Positions 52,698-61,615 of a stretch of 64,000 nt of DNA are shown here, piece after piece. The DNA lies in NCBI RefSeq assembly GCF_002285415.1, contig NZ_NSBU01000007.1, positions 1,559,387 through 1,623,386 of the forward strand. Reading direction: 5' to 3'. The notes beneath the pieces were generated by a model, which saw nothing but the letters and a program-made list of their open reading frames with translations, was not told where the DNA came from and ran no database searches. Both the position numbers and the translations under genes were made by a program. The stretch's first letter is position 1. Every line of letters begins with the position of its first letter. Source of the DNA: Actibacterium pelagium. GTDB taxonomy: Bacteria > Pseudomonadota > Alphaproteobacteria > Rhodobacterales > Rhodobacteraceae.

Positions 52698-53624
52698 TCA
52701 GCCGGCCCACCCCGATAGGGACAATCCTGTATTCCGCCGCAGCCATTCTCGATCCTTCGCAAATAACGATGCAAGGTTGGCACGTGTTTGAGGATGCATC
52801 GGTTGGATCGGTGACGTCTCGCAAACGAAGAAACTGCTCATTTGGCTGCGTAGCCTGCTTGGAAGGTGCGACTTGGCCCATCGCTGAATCTGCCCGGGAT
52901 GCCGAACGGCGCGCTCTATCCATTGGTATCGCTTCAGGCTTGGCAGGTTCGACGCCGGATCGGCGATGTCCAGCTCTGGCATCGGGAATGGTGCAACGTT
53001 GATGTGGTGACAAATCTTTTCCCAGCAGACCTCGGCCTCGGATCGCAGCTGCGCGTAGTCAAGGAACAAGATCTGCGACGGATGAAAAAGATTAAGGTAA
53101 TGCTCTACCTTGGAAGCATACCGGCCCGCTGTGGTATAGGCGTGACCCCAACTCCACCCGCTTTGAATCCGCTCCCTTTCGGCCAAAAGAGCGCACTCAA
53201 AAGTTTCGCAAGGCTCTAGCCCGTCGCGTCGGTGGTGAAGGTATTGCGAGTAAGCCCGATCGACCGGGTCGCGCAGCAAAATGATGATGCGTGCGTCAGG
53301 TCGACGCCAAGCGATGCGGAACGACGCGCGTACATCATTCAGGTAGATCGGAGAGACATCCCCGGTGACCTTATCACCCGCCTCTTGAAACAACGCTTTA
53401 TACTCTGACGGGCTGGTCGAGAGGCTTCGAACGTGGTCCTTGTCATAAGGACCATTGACTGGAACGGCATTCGGACCGTCACATGCAAAAAAGCCCGGTT
53501 CCTTAACATCCGTCATGAACACGTCTGGATGTTGGCGTAACCAGGACCATACCGCTGTTGAACCTGCCTTGGCAGCACCGATCACAAAAAAGTCTGGAGC
53601 CGCGTTTTTAAAATCAAAGGCCAT
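52698..53624 (-). CDS. Sulfotransferase family protein, copy 2
   Basis: A 308-residue sulfotransferase. The PAPS 5'-phosphosulfate loop is at about 16-26 (IGAAKAGSTAVWSWL) and the 3'-phosphate motif at 117-126 (LRDPVDRAYSQYLHH). It should transfer sulfate from PAPS to a hydroxyl or amine on a carbohydrate, protein or small molecule; acceptor unknown. There is no signal peptide, so action is cytoplasmic. It is the same length as and closely similar to the next gene upstream, a tandem duplicate, with the main differences in the C-terminal third. Confidence 0.87.
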   Translation of the reverse strand: MAFDFKNAAPDFFVIGAAKAGSTAVWSWLRQHPDVFMTDVKEPGFFACDGPNAVPVNGPYDKDHVRSLSTSPSEYKALFQEAGDKVTGDVSPIYLNDVRASFRIAWRRPDARIIILLRDPVDRAYSQYLHHRRDGLEPCETFECALLAERERIQSGWSWGHAYTTAGRYASKVEHYLNLFHPSQILFLDYAQLRSEAEVCWEKICHHINVAPFPMPELDIADPASNLPSLKRYQWIERAVRHPGQIQRWAKSHLPSRLRSQMSSFFVCETSPIQPMHPQTRANLASLFAKDREWLRRNTGLSLSGWAG

Positions 53625-53687
53625 AATAATTACCTCTCGTTCCGATAAAGAAACAATACAGGAGCTAAGAGGTGGCCTTAACTTCGA

Positions 53688-53718
53688 CTACGGCTAGGTT
53701 TTGGGACATTCGGATAGG
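53688..53718 (-). promoter_or_regulatory. Conserved 31-nt element upstream of sulfotransferase copy 2
   Basis: This 31-nt block (CTACGGCTAGGT...CATTCGGATAGG on the plus strand) matches the block at 54769-54799 at 27 of 31 positions, while flanking intergenic sequence has diverged. It lies 64 nt upstream of its gene start. Retention suggests a promoter or regulator site. Confidence 0.5.
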
Positions 53719-53782
53719 GTCAGGCCAAGTTTTGCCGTAATTCGGAGACCAAAAGCCGTAAAACTTGGTAAATCAAACCGGC

Positions 53783-54709
53783 TTAGTCAGACCACTCGCT
53801 TAGATGCAGGTCCGTATTCTTACGCAACCAATCCCGATCCGAAGCGAATTGTACCGCAAGTTTGTCCCGCGTTTGAGGCGCCATCGGCTCTACCGCCGCA
53901 GTCCATCTGGACAACAAGGAACGCGTTCGTCTGCGAAGCGTTTCGGGGATCAAAGCCTTGAGACGTTGCTGCACCCGTCCCGGATGCCGGATAATCCGCT
54001 CAATCAGTTGAAAGCGAGGGACGCCTCGCAAGTTAGCCGTCTGATTAACGCGATCATTCTGAGGCATCGGAAGCTGGGAGACACGGAAATGCCGGCAGAT
54101 TTGCTGCCAGCATAAGACTGGATCTTCCTGTAGCTGAGCGTAGTCCAGGATCAAAATCTGTGAAGGTTCAAACAACTTTAGGTAAGTCGCGACCTGACTC
54201 GCGTATTGGCCGCCCTTCAAATAGCCGTGTCCCCAACTCCATCCGTCCTCAATCCGGCTGGCTTCGGCCTTCAAAGCAGCTTCAAAAGTGGCGCAGGGTT
54301 CAAGACCGTCACGGCGATGATGCATGTACTGGGAATAGGCCCGATCCACTGGATCACGCAACAGGATCAAAATGCGTGCATCCGGTCGCGCCCGCGCGAT
54401 CCGATTGGGCGCACGCTCATCGCTTAGATACACGGGGGAAACGTCACCGCTGACCTTGCCGTCTGCCTCGGCAAAAAGCGCTGCGTACTGTTCGCGGCTG
54501 TTAAAGAGACGCCGAACATAGTCTTTGTCATAGGGCCCATTCCGAGGAGTCGTCGACCTTCCCTCGAAAGCAAAGAAGCTAGGCTCTTTTATGTCAGGCA
54601 GAAACACACCCGGATGCTGCCGCAACCAGGACCAGACCGCCGTCGTTCCGGCTTTTGCTGCGCCGACAACAAAAAAATCGGGGGCCGCGTTCTTCGCGTC
54701 AAAGGCCAT
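53783..54709 (-). CDS. Sulfotransferase family protein, copy 1
   Basis: A 308-residue sulfotransferase with the same motifs as its paralogue: IGAAKAGTTAVWSWL-type 5' loop (here VGAAKAG) and LRDPVDRAYSQYMHH. Both keep the catalytic-region residues, so both are probably active, perhaps on different acceptors since the C-terminal thirds differ. It lies 98 nt after the oxygenase gene in the same direction, with the conserved 31-nt element between. No signal peptide. Confidence 0.87.
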   Translation of the reverse strand: MAFDAKNAAPDFFVVGAAKAGTTAVWSWLRQHPGVFLPDIKEPSFFAFEGRSTTPRNGPYDKDYVRRLFNSREQYAALFAEADGKVSGDVSPVYLSDERAPNRIARARPDARILILLRDPVDRAYSQYMHHRRDGLEPCATFEAALKAEASRIEDGWSWGHGYLKGGQYASQVATYLKLFEPSQILILDYAQLQEDPVLCWQQICRHFRVSQLPMPQNDRVNQTANLRGVPRFQLIERIIRHPGRVQQRLKALIPETLRRRTRSLLSRWTAAVEPMAPQTRDKLAVQFASDRDWLRKNTDLHLSEWSD

Positions 54710-54768
54710 TCTTTCTCTCCGTCTTTCGAGGAAAAGATACCAGAGACATCAATTTAAAGGAGGGTCGG

Positions 54769-54799
54769 CTACGGCTAGGTCCCGGGGCATTCGGATAGG
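54769..54799 (-). promoter_or_regulatory. Conserved 31-nt element upstream of sulfotransferase copy 1
   Basis: Second copy of the element at 53688-53718, with four substitutions in the middle and identical 12-nt ends. It lies 60 nt upstream of the gene start and 8 nt after the oxygenase stop. Confidence 0.5.
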
Positions 54800-54807
54800 T
54801 TTACCCA

Positions 54808-55428
54808 CTACTCCCAACGATAATTAAAGCTTACCGAAACTCGCTCATCCTCGGCCATGTTCATTGGCACTTCGTGGCGCAGCCAGCTTTCCCAGAGCAG
54901 CACATCACCCACTGCGGGTTTCATGTAGATGAAGGGCTGAAGTTCTCTGCGTCCATCCTTCTTGCGCACAGGGGCCGCCATCATTCGGGCGGATCTCGGA
55001 TCTTCCAGCTTAAGCGCGCTGGCGCCATCAGGCATAGAGACATAGGTTGTGCCGCTGATCACTGAATGGGGGTGGATGTGGCTGGCGTGCATTCCGCCCT
55101 CGGGCAGAATGTTGATCCACAGGTCTTCCAGCACCAGTTTGCGGCCGTCCAGATCGAACTCTAGATCTTCGGCAAAGGCGGCGACGTGAGCGTCCAGCGA
55201 TTTCACCAGATCGCCAAAGATCGGAAAGCGCCATGGCAAGTCAGTCAGCGAGGCATAGCTGGTGTAGCCGGGATATCCGTTCTCTTCGCACCATTCCTGC
55301 CCTGCCTCGTCATCCTCGGCGATCGAAAAGCACGAGGCTTCCATTTCAACAGGGTCAATCTTGGGGCCGTGCTCGGACAGGGCCGCGCGGTAGAGACGGG
55401 TCACGAAAAGCGATTCAATGTCAGCCAT
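54808..55428 (-). CDS. 2OG-Fe(II) oxygenase family protein (TIGR02466-like)
   Basis: A 206-residue protein resembling the TIGR02466 group of putative 2-oxoglutarate/Fe(II) oxygenases. The proposed iron-binding histidines are in HIHPHSVISG (117-126), and a distal histidine is H185 (WLRHEVPM). It may hydroxylate a protein or small molecule. I chose the ATG at 55428 (MADIESLFVTRLYR); the longer frame to 55530 is unlike the family. It lies upstream of the sulfotransferase genes, so it might create the hydroxyl that they sulfate. That link is inference. Confidence 0.78.
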   Translation of the reverse strand: MADIESLFVTRLYRAALSEHGPKIDPVEMEASCFSIAEDDEAGQEWCEENGYPGYTSYASLTDLPWRFPIFGDLVKSLDAHVAAFAEDLEFDLDGRKLVLEDLWINILPEGGMHASHIHPHSVISGTTYVSMPDGASALKLEDPRSARMMAAPVRKKDGRRELQPFIYMKPAVGDVLLWESWLRHEVPMNMAEDERVSVSFNYRWE

Positions 55429-55639
55429 AGGGGTGCCTTGGGTGCAGTGGGCGGGCCTGAAACCAGCCCGAATTCGGTGTACAGAATGCGTACAGATCTT
55501 ATGCAGAACCTGTACATACGAATGCAACACGCAAAGAACGTTTTCTCCCCTGCCCCGCCACGTTACTTACCTCACCCAAACGTCAACACGGTTACACTTG
55601 GGTTGGGTTATACCGGGACTAAAGCACGGGAGGTCACCA

Positions 55640-56110
55640 ATGCGTCGCATCATCACTTGGCTGTTTACCCACGGCGTGGCCTTGGCCATCGGGTTCGCCT
55701 TGGGCATCTACCTGCTGCCGATCCTAACCGCCCCAGACGGGCCGGATCAGGCCGTTCTGGAAGAAATGGCACAGGGTGCAACCTATGAAGCCGAATTCAC
55801 CCGCGACCTGAAGGGCAGCGATTTCCTTCACTGGGGGGAAGGCACAATAAGCGTGTCAGCCAGCACCATCGTCCATCAGGGCAAACTGGCCCCCGGCCCC
55901 GACTATAAGCTGTATCTGGTGCCCAGTTTCGTCGAGGACGAAGAAAGCTTTCTGGCTGTCAAAGAGACCTCGATCCAAGTCGGCGACGTGAAGACCTTTG
56001 ACGGTCTTGTTCTGGATGTCCCGGCCTCAATCGACATCGACGCCTATAACACCGTCCTGATATGGTGCGAGGCTTTCGGAGAGTTTATCACCTCCGCAAA
56101 GTACCGGTAA
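55640..56110 (+). CDS. DM13 domain membrane-anchored protein
   Basis: A 156-residue protein with an N-terminal membrane anchor (about 5-27) and a DM13 domain (FTRDLKGSDFLHWGEGTISVS, PDYKLYLVPSFVEDEESF, LIWCEAFGEFITSAKYR). The C-terminal WCEAFGEF retains the conserved cysteine; DM13 domains are proposed to have a redox role. GGGAGG lies just upstream of the ATG at 55640. It is divergent from the oxygenase gene and convergent with the secreted protein gene. Confidence 0.85.
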   Translation: MRRIITWLFTHGVALAIGFALGIYLLPILTAPDGPDQAVLEEMAQGATYEAEFTRDLKGSDFLHWGEGTISVSASTIVHQGKLAPGPDYKLYLVPSFVEDEESFLAVKETSIQVGDVKTFDGLVLDVPASIDIDAYNTVLIWCEAFGEFITSAKYR

Positions 56111-56205
56111 AGGAACCCCCACAAGGTTTCACGGGCAGGAGTTCTTAACTTTCTGGGGAAGAAACCACGGGGGCCCTCACCCATTGGCACCTCATCTACA
56201 GTGTT

Positions 56206-56535
56206 TTATTCGGTGTACCGATAGGTACCCGTCTCGCAGACATTCACCCGCTTGCGGATCAACTCGTCGCCATCCTCGAACACGGCTTTGAAATCGAACA
56301 TGCAATAGCCAGACCCATCGTCGAAATTGATTATGATGGCGTCCCCTGCCCCGAGGATATCACTGCCAAGAATATCTTCTTCCCAATCCTCGCGCCCGAT
56401 GTTCGATCCATAAAATCGGACCATGTCATAGGTTGTTTCGTTGATAATCTTAACTTTGCGATCCAGTGCTTGCGCGGGGGCTGCAACTGACAAGGTGATG
56501 GCAGCGGACAATGCTGTTAAGGCTAAACGTTTCAT
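56206..56535 (-). CDS. Small secreted protein, function unknown
   Basis: A 109-residue protein with a clear signal peptide (MKRLALTALSAAITLSVAAPAQA), leaving about 86 residues. The mature part has a KIINETTYDMVRFYGSN strand pattern, an acidic DILGAGD loop and two cysteines (CMFDFKAV, NVCETG) that could form a disulfide. I do not assign a characterised family. It lies between the DM13 gene and the rplP terminator and appears to be a single-gene unit. Confidence 0.75.
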   Translation of the reverse strand: MKRLALTALSAAITLSVAAPAQALDRKVKIINETTYDMVRFYGSNIGREDWEEDILGSDILGAGDAIIINFDDGSGYCMFDFKAVFEDGDELIRKRVNVCETGTYRYTE

Positions 56536-56639
56536 ACAAATACTCCCAAGTTCCCAAGGCGAGTATAACGAACATTTGCATTTTCAATAGGGTTTAAAAG
56601 AAACGCCATCGGCGACGCCGCCTATCATTCCAAAGAAAA

Positions 56640-56665
56640 ACCCCCGCCGATCGCTCGGCGGGGGT
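56640..56665 (-). terminator. Strong terminator after rplP
   Basis: A 10-bp stem ACCCCCGCCG/CGGCGGGGGT with a 6-nt loop, 26 nt after the rplP stop; the minus-strand tail is TTTTCTTTGG. It ends the S10 operon at rplP, so rpmC and later genes must be transcribed separately. Confidence 0.92.
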
Positions 56666-56691
56666 CTTAATTTCTTCGATCCGGGGATCTC

Positions 56692-57105
56692 TTACCAGTC
56701 TTCGCGAACGACGACGCGGGTCTTGACCGGAAGCTTCATCGCGGCCAGGCGCAGAGCCTCGCGAGCGATATCTTCCGGAACACCGTCGATCTCGAACATG
56801 ACGCGGCCAGGCTTAACCTTGCACGCCCAGTAATCAACCGAACCTTTACCTTTACCCATACGAACTTCGACAGGCTTCGAGGTGACCGGGGTATCGGGGA
56901 AGATACGGATCCAGACACGGCCCTGACGTTTCATCTGACGGGTCATTGCACGACGAGCTGCCTCGATCTGGCGGGCGGTTACACGCTCGGGCGTGGTCGC
57001 CTTCAGACCAAAGGAACCGAAGTTCAGATCAGAGCCGCCTTTGGCTTCGCCCTTGATCCGGCCTTTGTGCATCTTGCGGAATTTTGTGCGCTTTGGTTGC
57101 AGCAT
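56692..57105 (-). CDS. rplP: 50S ribosomal protein L16
   Basis: A 137-residue L16: [67 protein letters not shown]. Last gene of the S10 unit before a terminator; rpmC, normally next, is 5.4 kb away. Confidence 0.98.
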   Translation of the reverse strand: MLQPKRTKFRKMHKGRIKGEAKGGSDLNFGSFGLKATTPERVTARQIEAARRAMTRQMKRQGRVWIRIFPDTPVTSKPVEVRMGKGKGSVDYWACKVKPGRVMFEIDGVPEDIAREALRLAAMKLPVKTRVVVREDW

Positions 57106-57117
57106 CTAATCTACTCC

Positions 57118-57831
57118 TTAACGCTCGCGGCGCTGCGGACGTCCGCCCGGTGCACCACCCGATTGCAGTTCTTCAGAGCGACGGTCACGAGCCTGAGGAT
57201 CGTGTTCCATGATCTCGCCTTTGAAGATCCAGGTTTTGATGCCGATGATGCCGTAAGGCGTTTCAGCTTCAGCGTGAGCATAGTCGATGTCAGCACGCAG
57301 AGTGTGCAGCGGAACGCGACCTTCACGGTACCATTCGGTGCGCGCGATCTCGGCGCCACCCAGACGGCCAGCGACGTTTACGCGGATACCCTGGGCACCC
57401 ATGCGCATTGCGTTCTGAACCGCACGCTTCATTGCGCGACGGAACGAAACACGACGCTCTAGCTGCTGAGCGATCGACTCTGCAACAAGCTGAGCGTCCA
57501 GCTCGGGCTTGCGTACTTCGACGATGTTCAGGTGCAGCTCGCTGTCGGTCATCTTCGCCAGCTTCTTGCGCAGAGTTTCGATGTCTGCACCTTTCTTGCC
57601 GATGATGACGCCCGGGCGTGCGGTGTGAACGGTCACGCGGCACTTCTTGTGCGGACGCTCGATGATCACACGGGCCACGCCGGCCTGTTTGCACTCTTCG
57701 TGAATGAACTCACGGATTTTGATGTCTTCCAGCAGAAGATCACCATAGTCCTTGGTATCTGCGTACCAGCGGCTGTCCCAGGTGCGGTTCACCTGCAGGC
57801 GCATGCCGATCGGATTTACCTTATGACCCAT
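57118..57831 (-). CDS. rpsC: 30S ribosomal protein S3
   Basis: A 237-residue S3: [26 protein letters not shown]-domain [18 protein letters not shown] and [40 protein letters not shown]. Overlaps rplV by 1 nt. The C-terminus is a variable basic tail. Confidence 0.98.
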   Translation of the reverse strand: MGHKVNPIGMRLQVNRTWDSRWYADTKDYGDLLLEDIKIREFIHEECKQAGVARVIIERPHKKCRVTVHTARPGVIIGKKGADIETLRKKLAKMTDSELHLNIVEVRKPELDAQLVAESIAQQLERRVSFRRAMKRAVQNAMRMGAQGIRVNVAGRLGGAEIARTEWYREGRVPLHTLRADIDYAHAEAETPYGIIGIKTWIFKGEIMEHDPQARDRRSEELQSGGAPGGRPQRRER

Positions 57832-58211
57832 TAGGCTTGCTCCTCAACTTGACGCACCTTGATGGTGAGTTCCGCGAACGGCTTCATGATCTTGCCGAAA
57901 CGACCACGGGCACGCGGGCGACCGCGCTTCATGGTCAGGTTCTTGCCAACATAGGCTTCCGCCACGATCAGCTCGTCCACATCCAGGTTGTGGTTGTTTT
58001 CCGCGTTGGCGATCGCCGACTGAAGGCATTTCTTCACGTCAACTGCGATACGCTTCTTCGAGAACGTCAGATCGGCCAGAGCCTGATCAACCTTCTTGCC
58101 GCGGATCATTTGGGCAACCAGGTTCAGTTTCTGCGGCGAGGTGCGAAGCATTTTGGACTTTGCCATTGCTTCGTTGTCTGCCACGCGGCGGGGGTTTTTA
58201 TCCTTACCCAT
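57831..58211 (-). CDS. rplV: 50S ribosomal protein L22
   Basis: A 126-residue L22: [37 protein letters not shown], ending [33 protein letters not shown]. Lies 3 nt after rpsS. Confidence 0.98.
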   Translation of the reverse strand: MGKDKNPRRVADNEAMAKSKMLRTSPQKLNLVAQMIRGKKVDQALADLTFSKKRIAVDVKKCLQSAIANAENNHNLDVDELIVAEAYVGKNLTMKRGRPRARGRFGKIMKPFAELTIKVRQVEEQA

Positions 58212-58214
58212 GGC

Positions 58215-58493
58215 TTACTTCCTCTTCGCTTTCTTGTCCGCCGCGTGACCATAGTAGGTACGGGTCGGAGCGTATTCACCGAACTTCTGACCGATCATGT
58301 CTTCCGACACGTTGACCGGAATGTGCTTCTGGCCGTTGTAAACGCCAAAAGTCAGACCGACGAATTGCGGCAGAATAGTCGAGCGACGCGACCAGATTTT
58401 GATTACGTCATTGCGGCCGGATTCCCGTGCTTTCTCAGCTTTCTTGAGAACGTAGGAATCAACAAAAGGGCCTTTCCAAACAGAACGTGCCAT
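58215..58493 (-). CDS. rpsS: 30S ribosomal protein S19
   Basis: A 92-residue S19: [46 protein letters not shown] and [29 protein letters not shown]. Lies 3 nt after rplB. Confidence 0.98.
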   Translation of the reverse strand: MARSVWKGPFVDSYVLKKAEKARESGRNDVIKIWSRRSTILPQFVGLTFGVYNGQKHIPVNVSEDMIGQKFGEYAPTRTYYGHAADKKAKRK

Positions 58494-58496
58494 GTG

Positions 58497-59339
58497 TTAC
58501 CGGCCCTTCTTCTTGGCGTGCCGCGAGCGAATGATAAGCTTCTGCGACGCCTTGTTCTTGTTGCGGGTACGCGCACCTTTGGTCGGCTTGCCCCACGGCG
58601 AAACCGGGTGACGACCACCAGAGGTCCGGCCTTCACCACCACCGTGCGGGTGGTCGATCGGGTTCATAACAACACCACGGACCGACGGGCGGATACCTTT
58701 GTGGCGGTTACGACCGGCTTTACCGAAGTTCTGGTTCGAGTTGTCGGGGTTCGACACGGCACCGATGGTGGCCATGCATTCCTGACGGACCATGCGCAGT
58801 TCGCCCGAGCTCAGGCGGATCTGGGCGTAGCCACCGTCACGACCAACGAACTGAGCGTAAGTACCAGCTGCACGAGCGATCTGGCCGCCCTTGCCCGGTT
58901 TCAGTTCGATGTTGTGAACAATGGTACCGATCGGCATGCCCGAGAACGGCATTGCGTTACCCGGCTTGATGTCTGCTTTCGCGGACGCGATCACCTGATC
59001 GCCAACACCAAGACGCTGCGGGGCGATGATATACGCCTGCTCGCCGTCTTCGTATTTGATCAGAGCGATGAATGCGGTGCGGTTCGGGTCATATTCGATC
59101 CGTTCCACGGTTGCCGCGACGTCAAACTTGTTCCGTTTGAAATCGACGATGCGATAAAGACGCTTTGCGCCACCACCGCGACGACGCTGAGTGATACGTC
59201 CGGTGTTGTTCCGGCCGCCCTTCTTGGTCAAACCCTCTGTCAGGGATTTGACCGGACGTCCTTTGAACAGTTCCGAACGGTCGATCAGCACCAGCCCGCG
59301 CTGGCCCGGCGTCGTCGGCTTATACGACTTGAGTGCCAT
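58497..59339 (-). CDS. rplB: 50S ribosomal protein L2
   Basis: A 280-residue L2: [36 protein letters not shown], the peptidyl-transferase-near [38 protein letters not shown]. Its usual upstream neighbour rplW is separated by a desaturase gene, so it must rely on read-through or a new promoter. Confidence 0.98.
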   Translation of the reverse strand: MALKSYKPTTPGQRGLVLIDRSELFKGRPVKSLTEGLTKKGGRNNTGRITQRRRGGGAKRLYRIVDFKRNKFDVAATVERIEYDPNRTAFIALIKYEDGEQAYIIAPQRLGVGDQVIASAKADIKPGNAMPFSGMPIGTIVHNIELKPGKGGQIARAAGTYAQFVGRDGGYAQIRLSSGELRMVRQECMATIGAVSNPDNSNQNFGKAGRNRHKGIRPSVRGVVMNPIDHPHGGGEGRTSGGRHPVSPWGKPTKGARTRNKNKASQKLIIRSRHAKKKGR

Positions 59340-59462
59340 GCTTTCTGTCTTCCGTTGTTGTAGGGCCCCGAAGGTCCCATGGATTTTTCAAACGATAAGC
59401 GGCCCCAGAACGAATCTGAGGCCGAAACCGTCCGCGCGTACTAACAGAGGGGGGGAGAGGTG

Positions 59463-59487
59463 TCTATAGTGGGGCGCAGTTTTTCAA
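59463..59487 (-). promoter_or_regulatory. Weak promoter candidate upstream of rplB
   Basis: TATAGA (59468-59463) and TTGAAA (59487-59482) lie on the minus strand in the 161-nt gap between the desaturase gene and rplB. The spacing read this way is short (13 nt); CTTGAA with TAGACA gives 16 nt. A promoter is needed here, but this match is poor. Confidence 0.3.
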
Positions 59488-59500
59488 GCTGCACTGCAGA

Positions 59501-60544
59501 CTACTGCTGAGCCGATGTGTTTTGGCGCGCTTGGGCAAAGGAAAGAAGCCGTTTGCTCTTCTCGTCCCACAGGTGCAGGCGTGCGTTGGCGAAGCTTTCG
59601 ACAATGGTCATACGGTTGCCTTCGGCCAATGCGGTGTGGTCGCGCAGGACTTCCGGCAGTCGATAGAACGGGATGCGGCTGTACAGGTGATGTACGTGAT
59701 GGATGCCGATATTGGCGCTGAACCACTGCAGTACCTTCGGCATCACATAGTGAGAGCTGCCGTGCAGCGCGGCCTCGTGCAGGTCCCAGTCTTCGCCCTC
59801 TTCCCAATGCGTCTGCTCGAACTGGTGCTGGACGTAGAACAACCAGACGCCGATGGTCGCGGCGACCAACGTTGTGGGGATGAAGATCGTCAGCAAAGGC
59901 ATCGCCCCGCCGAAGTAGTAAATCGTCAGCAAGGCCACCAGGATCGCGGCATTCGTCGACATAGAGCTGACCCAGAACTTGGCCTTGTTCATGAACCCGA
60001 ACGGCAGACGGTTCTCTAGGAAGAACGTATAGCTTGGCCCGATGCCAAACAGCACGACCGGGTTACGGTACAGACGGTAAGTCAGGCGCTTGAAAAGTGA
60101 ACGGCCCTGATATTCGGCAACGGTCAGCGTATTGATATCGCCGATCCCGCGACGGGCAAGATTACCGGCCGCACTGTGATGGATCGAATGCGAGTGTCGC
60201 CAGACGTCATACGAGGTCAGCGTCAGAACACCAATCACGCGGCCCACCCAATCGCTGGTCGTCCGGTTTTTGAAGAAAGAGCCATGGCCGCAGTCATGCT
60301 GAATCGCGAAAAGCCGCAGCAGGAAGCCCGCGTTCAAAACCGACACCAGAACGGCCAACGCCGGGTGGATATGAATCATCCACCATGCAACAGCCCACAG
60401 CCCCAGAAACGGACCAGCTGTCACAGCGATCTCAAACCAACTACGGGCAGAGCTTGGATCACGGTAATTGGCAAGAACCGACACCCAGTCACGGGCACGG
60501 ATGGCGGTGGCGTCTTGATTGGGAATCCCGGAGGAGTGCTGCAT
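59501..60544 (-). CDS. Fatty acid desaturase
   Basis: A 347-residue integral membrane desaturase. The three histidine boxes that bind the di-iron centre are HDCGH (83-87), HSIHH (119-123) and HHVHH (282-286), separated by hydrophobic segments. It should introduce a double bond into membrane lipid acyl chains; regioselectivity cannot be read (delta-12-like types share this pattern). It is inserted between rplW and rplB in the ribosomal cluster, downstream of the rplW terminator. Confidence 0.92.
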   Translation of the reverse strand: MQHSSGIPNQDATAIRARDWVSVLANYRDPSSARSWFEIAVTAGPFLGLWAVAWWMIHIHPALAVLVSVLNAGFLLRLFAIQHDCGHGSFFKNRTTSDWVGRVIGVLTLTSYDVWRHSHSIHHSAAGNLARRGIGDINTLTVAEYQGRSLFKRLTYRLYRNPVVLFGIGPSYTFFLENRLPFGFMNKAKFWVSSMSTNAAILVALLTIYYFGGAMPLLTIFIPTTLVAATIGVWLFYVQHQFEQTHWEEGEDWDLHEAALHGSSHYVMPKVLQWFSANIGIHHVHHLYSRIPFYRLPEVLRDHTALAEGNRMTIVESFANARLHLWDEKSKRLLSFAQARQNTSAQQ

Positions 60545-60655
60545 GTCGACTTCTTTTATTTTTTGCTCCCCACTTTGATAGACGAAACCACTGACCGAGC
60601 AATGCTAAAGACAAGAAACGGGTCCAATTGTCCCATTTGCCTTGGGGCAAAAAAG

Positions 60656-60683
60656 AAAGCCCCCCGCTTTCGCGAGGGGCTTT
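60656..60683 (-). terminator. Strong terminator after rplW
   Basis: AAAGCCCC/GGGGCTTT with an inner CGC/GCG pair block and TTTC loop, 21 nt after the rplW stop; the minus-strand tail is CTTTTTTG. It ends the tuf/rpsJ-to-rplW transcript before the desaturase gene. Confidence 0.88.
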
Positions 60684-60704
60684 GCAATGTCTATCGGCGT
60701 TCGA

Positions 60705-61001
60705 TCAAAGACCGGTCGATACGTCGATCGTGTTACCCTCTTCGAGAGTCACATATGCTTTTTTGACGTCTTTACGCTTACCCAGCTGACCGCGGAAGCG
60801 CTTGGTTTTGCCTTTGGTGATGGTGGTGTTAACCGCCTTCACCTTGACACCAAACAGTTCTTCAACAGCTTGCTTGATCTGCGGTTTGTTCGCGTCGATC
60901 GAAACTTCGAAAACAACGGCGCCATTCTCGGATGCCATGGTTGCTTTCTCGGTGATGATCGGCTTACGGATTACGTCGTACAGTTCTGCCTTCGCGCTCA
61001 T
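60705..61001 (-). CDS. rplW: 50S ribosomal protein L23
   Basis: A 98-residue L23: [53 protein letters not shown] and [20 protein letters not shown]. Its start overlaps the rplD stop by 4 nt. Followed by a terminator rather than by rplB. Confidence 0.98.
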   Translation of the reverse strand: MSAKAELYDVIRKPIITEKATMASENGAVVFEVSIDANKPQIKQAVEELFGVKVKAVNTTITKGKTKRFRGQLGKRKDVKKAYVTLEEGNTIDVSTGL

Positions 61002-61615
61002 TTCAGTCGAGCCTCCAGTGCTTCGACACCTGCTTTGGTGATCACCAGGGTGTCACGCTTCAGGATGTCATAGACGTTTGCGCCCATGGTCGGCAGGATA
61101 TCCAGACCCTGGATGTTTGCCGCCGCCTTGGCGAAGTCTTCGTTAACAGCCGCACCGTCGATGATCAGAGCACGTTTCCAGCCCAGGTTTGCAACCTGTT
61201 TGGCCAGAGCAGAGGTCTTACCTTCGGATTCAGCCGCTTCGATCACGACCAGTTCGCCTGCTTTCGCTTTGGCGGACAGAGCGTGCTTCAGACCCAGCTT
61301 GCGGAATTTCTTCGGCAGGTCGTGGGCGTGGCTGCGCGGGGTCGGGCCTTTGTAGATACCACCTTTGCGGAAGATCGGCGCGTTACGGTCACCGTGGCGT
61401 GCGCCGCCGGTGCCTTTTTGGCGATAGATCTTCTTGGTGGAGTACGAAGTTTCCGACCGTGTTTTCACCTTGTGCGTACCAGCTTGCGCTTTGTTACGCT
61501 GCCAGCGAACGACGCGGTGCAGGATGTCAGCGCGGGGCTCCAGGCCGAACAGATCTTCGTTCAGCTCGATTGCACCGGCGTTGCCACCGTCCAGTTTGAT
61601 CACGTCAAGTTTCAT
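60998..61615 (-). CDS. rplD: 50S ribosomal protein L4
   Basis: A 205-residue L4 with [50 protein letters not shown], the tunnel-loop region. Overlaps rplC and rplW by 4 nt each. In E. coli L4 represses the S10 operon; not testable here. Confidence 0.98.
   Translation of the reverse strand: MKLDVIKLDGGNAGAIELNEDLFGLEPRADILHRVVRWQRNKAQAGTHKVKTRSETSYSTKKIYRQKGTGGARHGDRNAPIFRKGGIYKGPTPRSHAHDLPKKFRKLGLKHALSAKAKAGELVVIEAAESEGKTSALAKQVANLGWKRALIIDGAAVNEDFAKAAANIQGLDILPTMGANVYDILKRDTLVITKAGVEALEARLK

Noticed and set aside
52576..53013. 145-codon minus-strand frame overlapping the end of sulfotransferase copy 2
   Set aside because: It is a shifted frame of the sulfotransferase gene for most of its length; only a different frame near 52547-52618 shows homology.
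55428..55639. Promoter search in the oxygenase/DM13 divergent gap
   Set aside because: No pair of boxes with correct spacing was convincing.
57837..59363. 508-codon plus-strand open frame across rplV, rpsS and rplB
   Set aside because: Runs antisense over three certain ribosomal protein genes and has no coherent domain.
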